Source of the DNA: Atherinomorus stipes
Taxonomy: Eukaryota > Chordata > Actinopteri > Atheriniformes > Atherinidae
Direction: 5' to 3'
Length of the DNA: 64,000 bases
Assembly (NCBI GenBank): GCA_023101725.1
Contig: JALJCO010007890.1
Span: 209,501-273,500, forward strand
The notes under the pieces are model-generated. The model ran no database searches. It saw only the letters and a list, made by a program, of their open reading frames with translations, and was not told where the DNA came from. A program made the position numbers and the translations under genes. Shown here piece by piece: positions 62,310 through 64,000 of this stretch. How positions within the stretch are numbered: the stretch's first letter is position 1; the number at the start of each line of letters is the position of its first letter.

Positions 62310-63656
62310 GGGGAGAGCGGGGTAATGTGATACAGTTTTTACATTTGTTCCCCTCTTGCCAAGACAAAATGATATATCAATAAAATTTTCATATTTCCCA
62401 TTAATTTAGGATGTTTCCTAGTTATGGAAATGATCAGAATGTTTTTGGGACAAAGGGCAATGAAAATATGATTGTTTTAAAAAAAGTGGTCTTGTGTCTC
62501 ACTTTACCCCAGCCTCGGGGTAAAGTGAGACAAACACGAAAAATCAGTGGGGTAAAGTGAACCAGTTAGTGGGTAAGCTGATCCTCTTACATCTTCCACT
62601 TTAAAACTACCATAACAACCATTTTTAACAATTACAGCTGGACTGACAACTGCACGTTCCAAAACTACAGTCAGAAAGGTAACAGAATCATGGGGATTGG
62701 TCAAATTAGCAAATTTTTCAAACACTTGAAATTTATCCAAAGTAGGGCTGCCATGATAAATCGACTAATCAACTAATTGTCGACTATCAAAATAGTTGGT
62801 GACTAATTTTATAATCGACAGATCATTTAATGTTCATATGTTTTGTTTTTCCTCTAAAAATTGCCACTGTACCTTCTGCTGCCTCGTTTTTCTGTCTGGT
62901 CAGCTTCTAGAATTGTATATTGACATAAATGAACATACACACTACCAGAAAAGCTTGAACCTATTTTTCCATTAGATTTAATGAGAACGTTTCCAAACTT
63001 TTGACTGTTTCTGTAAATATGCTACAATTTTTGTACCATCCAATTATTCAACGAATCGTCAAAGTAATCGGTGACTATCCACATTCACAGTGTGGGGCCA
63101 GGACAAAGGACAATCAGAACCAGCTAGTATGCAGCCTCTGGGTCAGAGCATGGAACCATCAGAACCTGTTAGAATAGCCTGGGACTCTAAAATAAAACAT
63201 ATGTAACGTAGTATTACACAAAAACATGTTTAAGACTAAACTAAAGTTGTGCTTCGCGCTTCAAGACAGTGTCTCACTTTACCCCAGAGCCACTTTTTTA
63301 GAAAAAACAACATATCTTGCAATTCCGGCTAATCTTTAACCAGCATCAAGTACATGGTTTTACATGTTAGAGGTTCATCAACATGCTTGATATAAGTTTT
63401 TCTACCTGAATCAATTTGCTTTGACACAACAGCTAATAAAGTTCACGGCGAGAAAATTTACTTTTACATGCAAAAACCACATTTTTGTGAAAAAAAAACA
63501 TACTTAACATAGCACTAGCACAACTTCTCCTTCCTGGTAAGTGGGTATTGAGAGGAGCTTGAAAACATACTGGTCGCCTGACCACAAATGTGTTTATTTG
63601 CCGAGAAATAGCGGGTGTCTCACATTACCCGATGTCTCACCTTACCCCGCTCTCCC
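62310..63656. mobile_element. TA-flanked non-autonomous DNA transposon nested in the ballast gene
   Basis: Flanked by TA at 62308-62309 and 63657-63658. Left end (G)GGGAGAGCGGGGTAATGTGA, right end reversed GGGAGAGCGGGGTAAGGTGA, so about 20 bp of near-perfect terminal repeat. The motif GGGGTAAAGTGAGACA or its complement recurs inside: a perfect 16 bp hairpin at 62495-62532, partial copies near 62550 and 63616, and one copy at 63270-63285. No transposase frame. Removing the element with one TA restores an in-phase frame through the interrupted exon, which confirms both ends. TA targets occur in Tc1/mariner and some other superfamilies; the TIR sequence does not let me assign one. Confidence 0.75.
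62743..63083. mobile_element. hAT-like miniature fragment nested a third level deep
   Basis: AGGGCTGCCATGATAAATCG, ACTAATCAACTAATTGTCGA and CTATCAAAATAGTTGGTGAC at the left, and CAATTATTCAACGAATCGTC, AAAGTAATCGGTGACTA at the right. These match the layout of abundant vertebrate hAT miniatures whose ends read GGGCTGCAACGATTAATCGA with repeated TAATCGA words. The right terminus (the complementary CAGCCCT) is missing, so this is a truncated copy, inside the TA-flanked element. Confidence 0.6.
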
Positions 63657-64000
63657 TATCACGTGTTAGCCGACGTGCAGCTGTGTCTTGCTCTCTGGCC
63701 AGCTGTTCTTCTCTCTGCTTCCGCTGCCTTCTTTCAGTGAGCTCCTCATCTGTGTACTCTGGCTCGAATTGATAAAGACGTCCATCTTATTCAAAGTCAT
63801 TGTTATCATCTTCAAAATCTGGGAGATATTCTGCTATGTTGCTCAAAACTAGTAGTATCAATAGCAATCCGGTTAGCCGACCGTCACAAAGCAGGAGTGA
63901 TGAATTGTGCTGGATTTGTTGTTGTCCGTGCGGTAAGCTACTTCCTGCTCTCAACTGTACCATGATAACGCGCGTCAAGGGGGCACGCAGCCAGTAGTGT

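Larger units (their letters stand above)
62065..63837 (-). pseudogene. P2X7 'ballast'-like cysteine-rich domain gene, broken
   Basis: A remnant of the stand-alone gene family whose domain also forms the cytoplasmic, zinc-binding 'ballast' of the P2X7 receptor. Reading the minus strand, 63837-63659 gives AEYLPDFEDDNNDFE, a stop, then RLYQFEPEYTDEELTERRQR and an Arg/Glu-rich helix. After the 62310-63656 insertion the frame continues at 62307 with WCSCGRCSVVPTEEECLCC, the Cys signature of the domain. In a shifted frame, CLTTIEDFCALI, VVDFFSCPKN and PRPAGLNGQLSI follow to 62065. Defects: the expected Met before AEYLP is Ile (ATA), one nonsense codon, one frameshift and the insertion. A GTAAGT donor-like site sits at the end, so a further exon may once have existed. 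No transmembrane or channel part is present, so this is not P2X7 itself. Confidence 0.75.
60267..64000 (+). other. ptprt: ptprt intron, 3' end outside the window
   Basis: Starts with donor GTGAGT in phase 0. The 60267-61690 stretch holds only short simple-sequence runs, such as TTTATTTATT near 60370, and AT-rich sequence. From about 61697 to the window end it is filled by the nested transposon-like structure described separately. No exon encoding the juxtamembrane or transmembrane segment was recognised. Confidence 0.8.
61697..64000 (-). mobile_element. Transposon-like unit with inverted arms carrying a ballast-domain gene; right end cut by window
   Basis: Two arms of about 105 bp, 61939-62044 and 63897-64000, are inverted copies. 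Shared words include ACACTACTGG, CCCCCTTGACGCGCGTTA, GGTACAG, GGAAGTAGCTTACCG, ACGGACAACAACAAA and CCAGCACAA. The right arm reaches the last base of the window, so the true repeat may be longer. Outside the left arm, 61697-61938 begins ATTAAAGGATAAGTTTATTT, a typical outer end of fish miniature elements. If this belongs to the same unit, the terminal repeats would be about 350 bp and the right end would lie beyond 64000. Between the arms is a minus-strand gene remnant and, inside that, a younger insertion. Superfamily unknown. Confidence 0.6.

Noticed and set aside
62065..63837. A genuine P2X7 receptor gene
   Set aside because: Only the ballast-type cytoplasmic domain is present; no ATP-binding ectodomain or transmembrane helices, and the N-terminal part (AEYLPDFEDD, YQFEPEYTDEEL) belongs to the stand-alone family.

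Overview
This 64 kb window is vertebrate nuclear DNA. It is almost certainly from a ray-finned (teleost) fish, and percomorph-like is my inference. It contains six short, well-spliced plus-strand exons separated by very long introns. The introns hold a typical fish repeat fauna: Tc1/mariner remnants, PIF/Harbinger-like and TTAA-flanked miniature elements, L2/Rex-type and RTE-type LINE fragments, a tRNA-derived SINE, and (CA)n, (TA)n and (GAAA)n microsatellites. There is no bacterial, viral or organellar gene set, no CRISPR array and no operon.

The only protein-coding gene is the middle of a type IIB receptor protein tyrosine phosphatase, best matched to PTPRT (RPTP-rho). Exons at 8004-8119, 9057-9237, 24761-24870, 53381-53582, 55550-55652 and 59990-60266 join in one continuous frame (989 nt, 329 complete codons plus two leading bases). 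They encode fibronectin type III repeats 2, 3 and 4 of the ectodomain. The signal peptide, MAM, Ig and first FN3 exons lie upstream of the window. The juxtamembrane stalk, transmembrane and two phosphatase domains lie downstream. All six exons have AG acceptors and GT donors.

Layout: 1-8003 is intron with a deleted Tc1 element (about 5369-6432) and a LINE 3' tail (6500-6902). The 15.5 kb intron 9238-24760 holds two possible DNA-transposon segments, a 1.7 kb Harbinger-like element with TAA duplications (20080-21783), a 72 bp Tc1-end miniature (22947-23018) and one TTAA-type miniature (23895-24237). The 28.5 kb intron 24871-53380 holds diverged duplications, candidate conserved non-coding DNA, a tRNA-SINE with an 11 bp target duplication, a BED-finger fragment, a second TTAA-type miniature (37718-38228), an L2-like LINE (44461-45840) beside an RTE fragment, a THAP fragment, a GGGTTA/AACCCA palindromic tract and a piggyBac-like end. 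The intron 55653-59989 holds a Harbinger-like miniature and a palindromic element. The last 2.3 kb hold the most unusual structure.

That structure (about 61697-64000, running off the window) is a minus-strand remnant of a gene for the cysteine-rich 'ballast' domain known from the P2X7 receptor tail. It lies between inverted repeats of about 105 bp, as if carried by a transposon. It is interrupted inside its coding exon by a second 1,347 bp element flanked by TA, and that element carries a hAT-like fragment. Across the TA-flanked insertion the interrupted reading frame resumes in phase, which fixes the insertion boundaries to the base.
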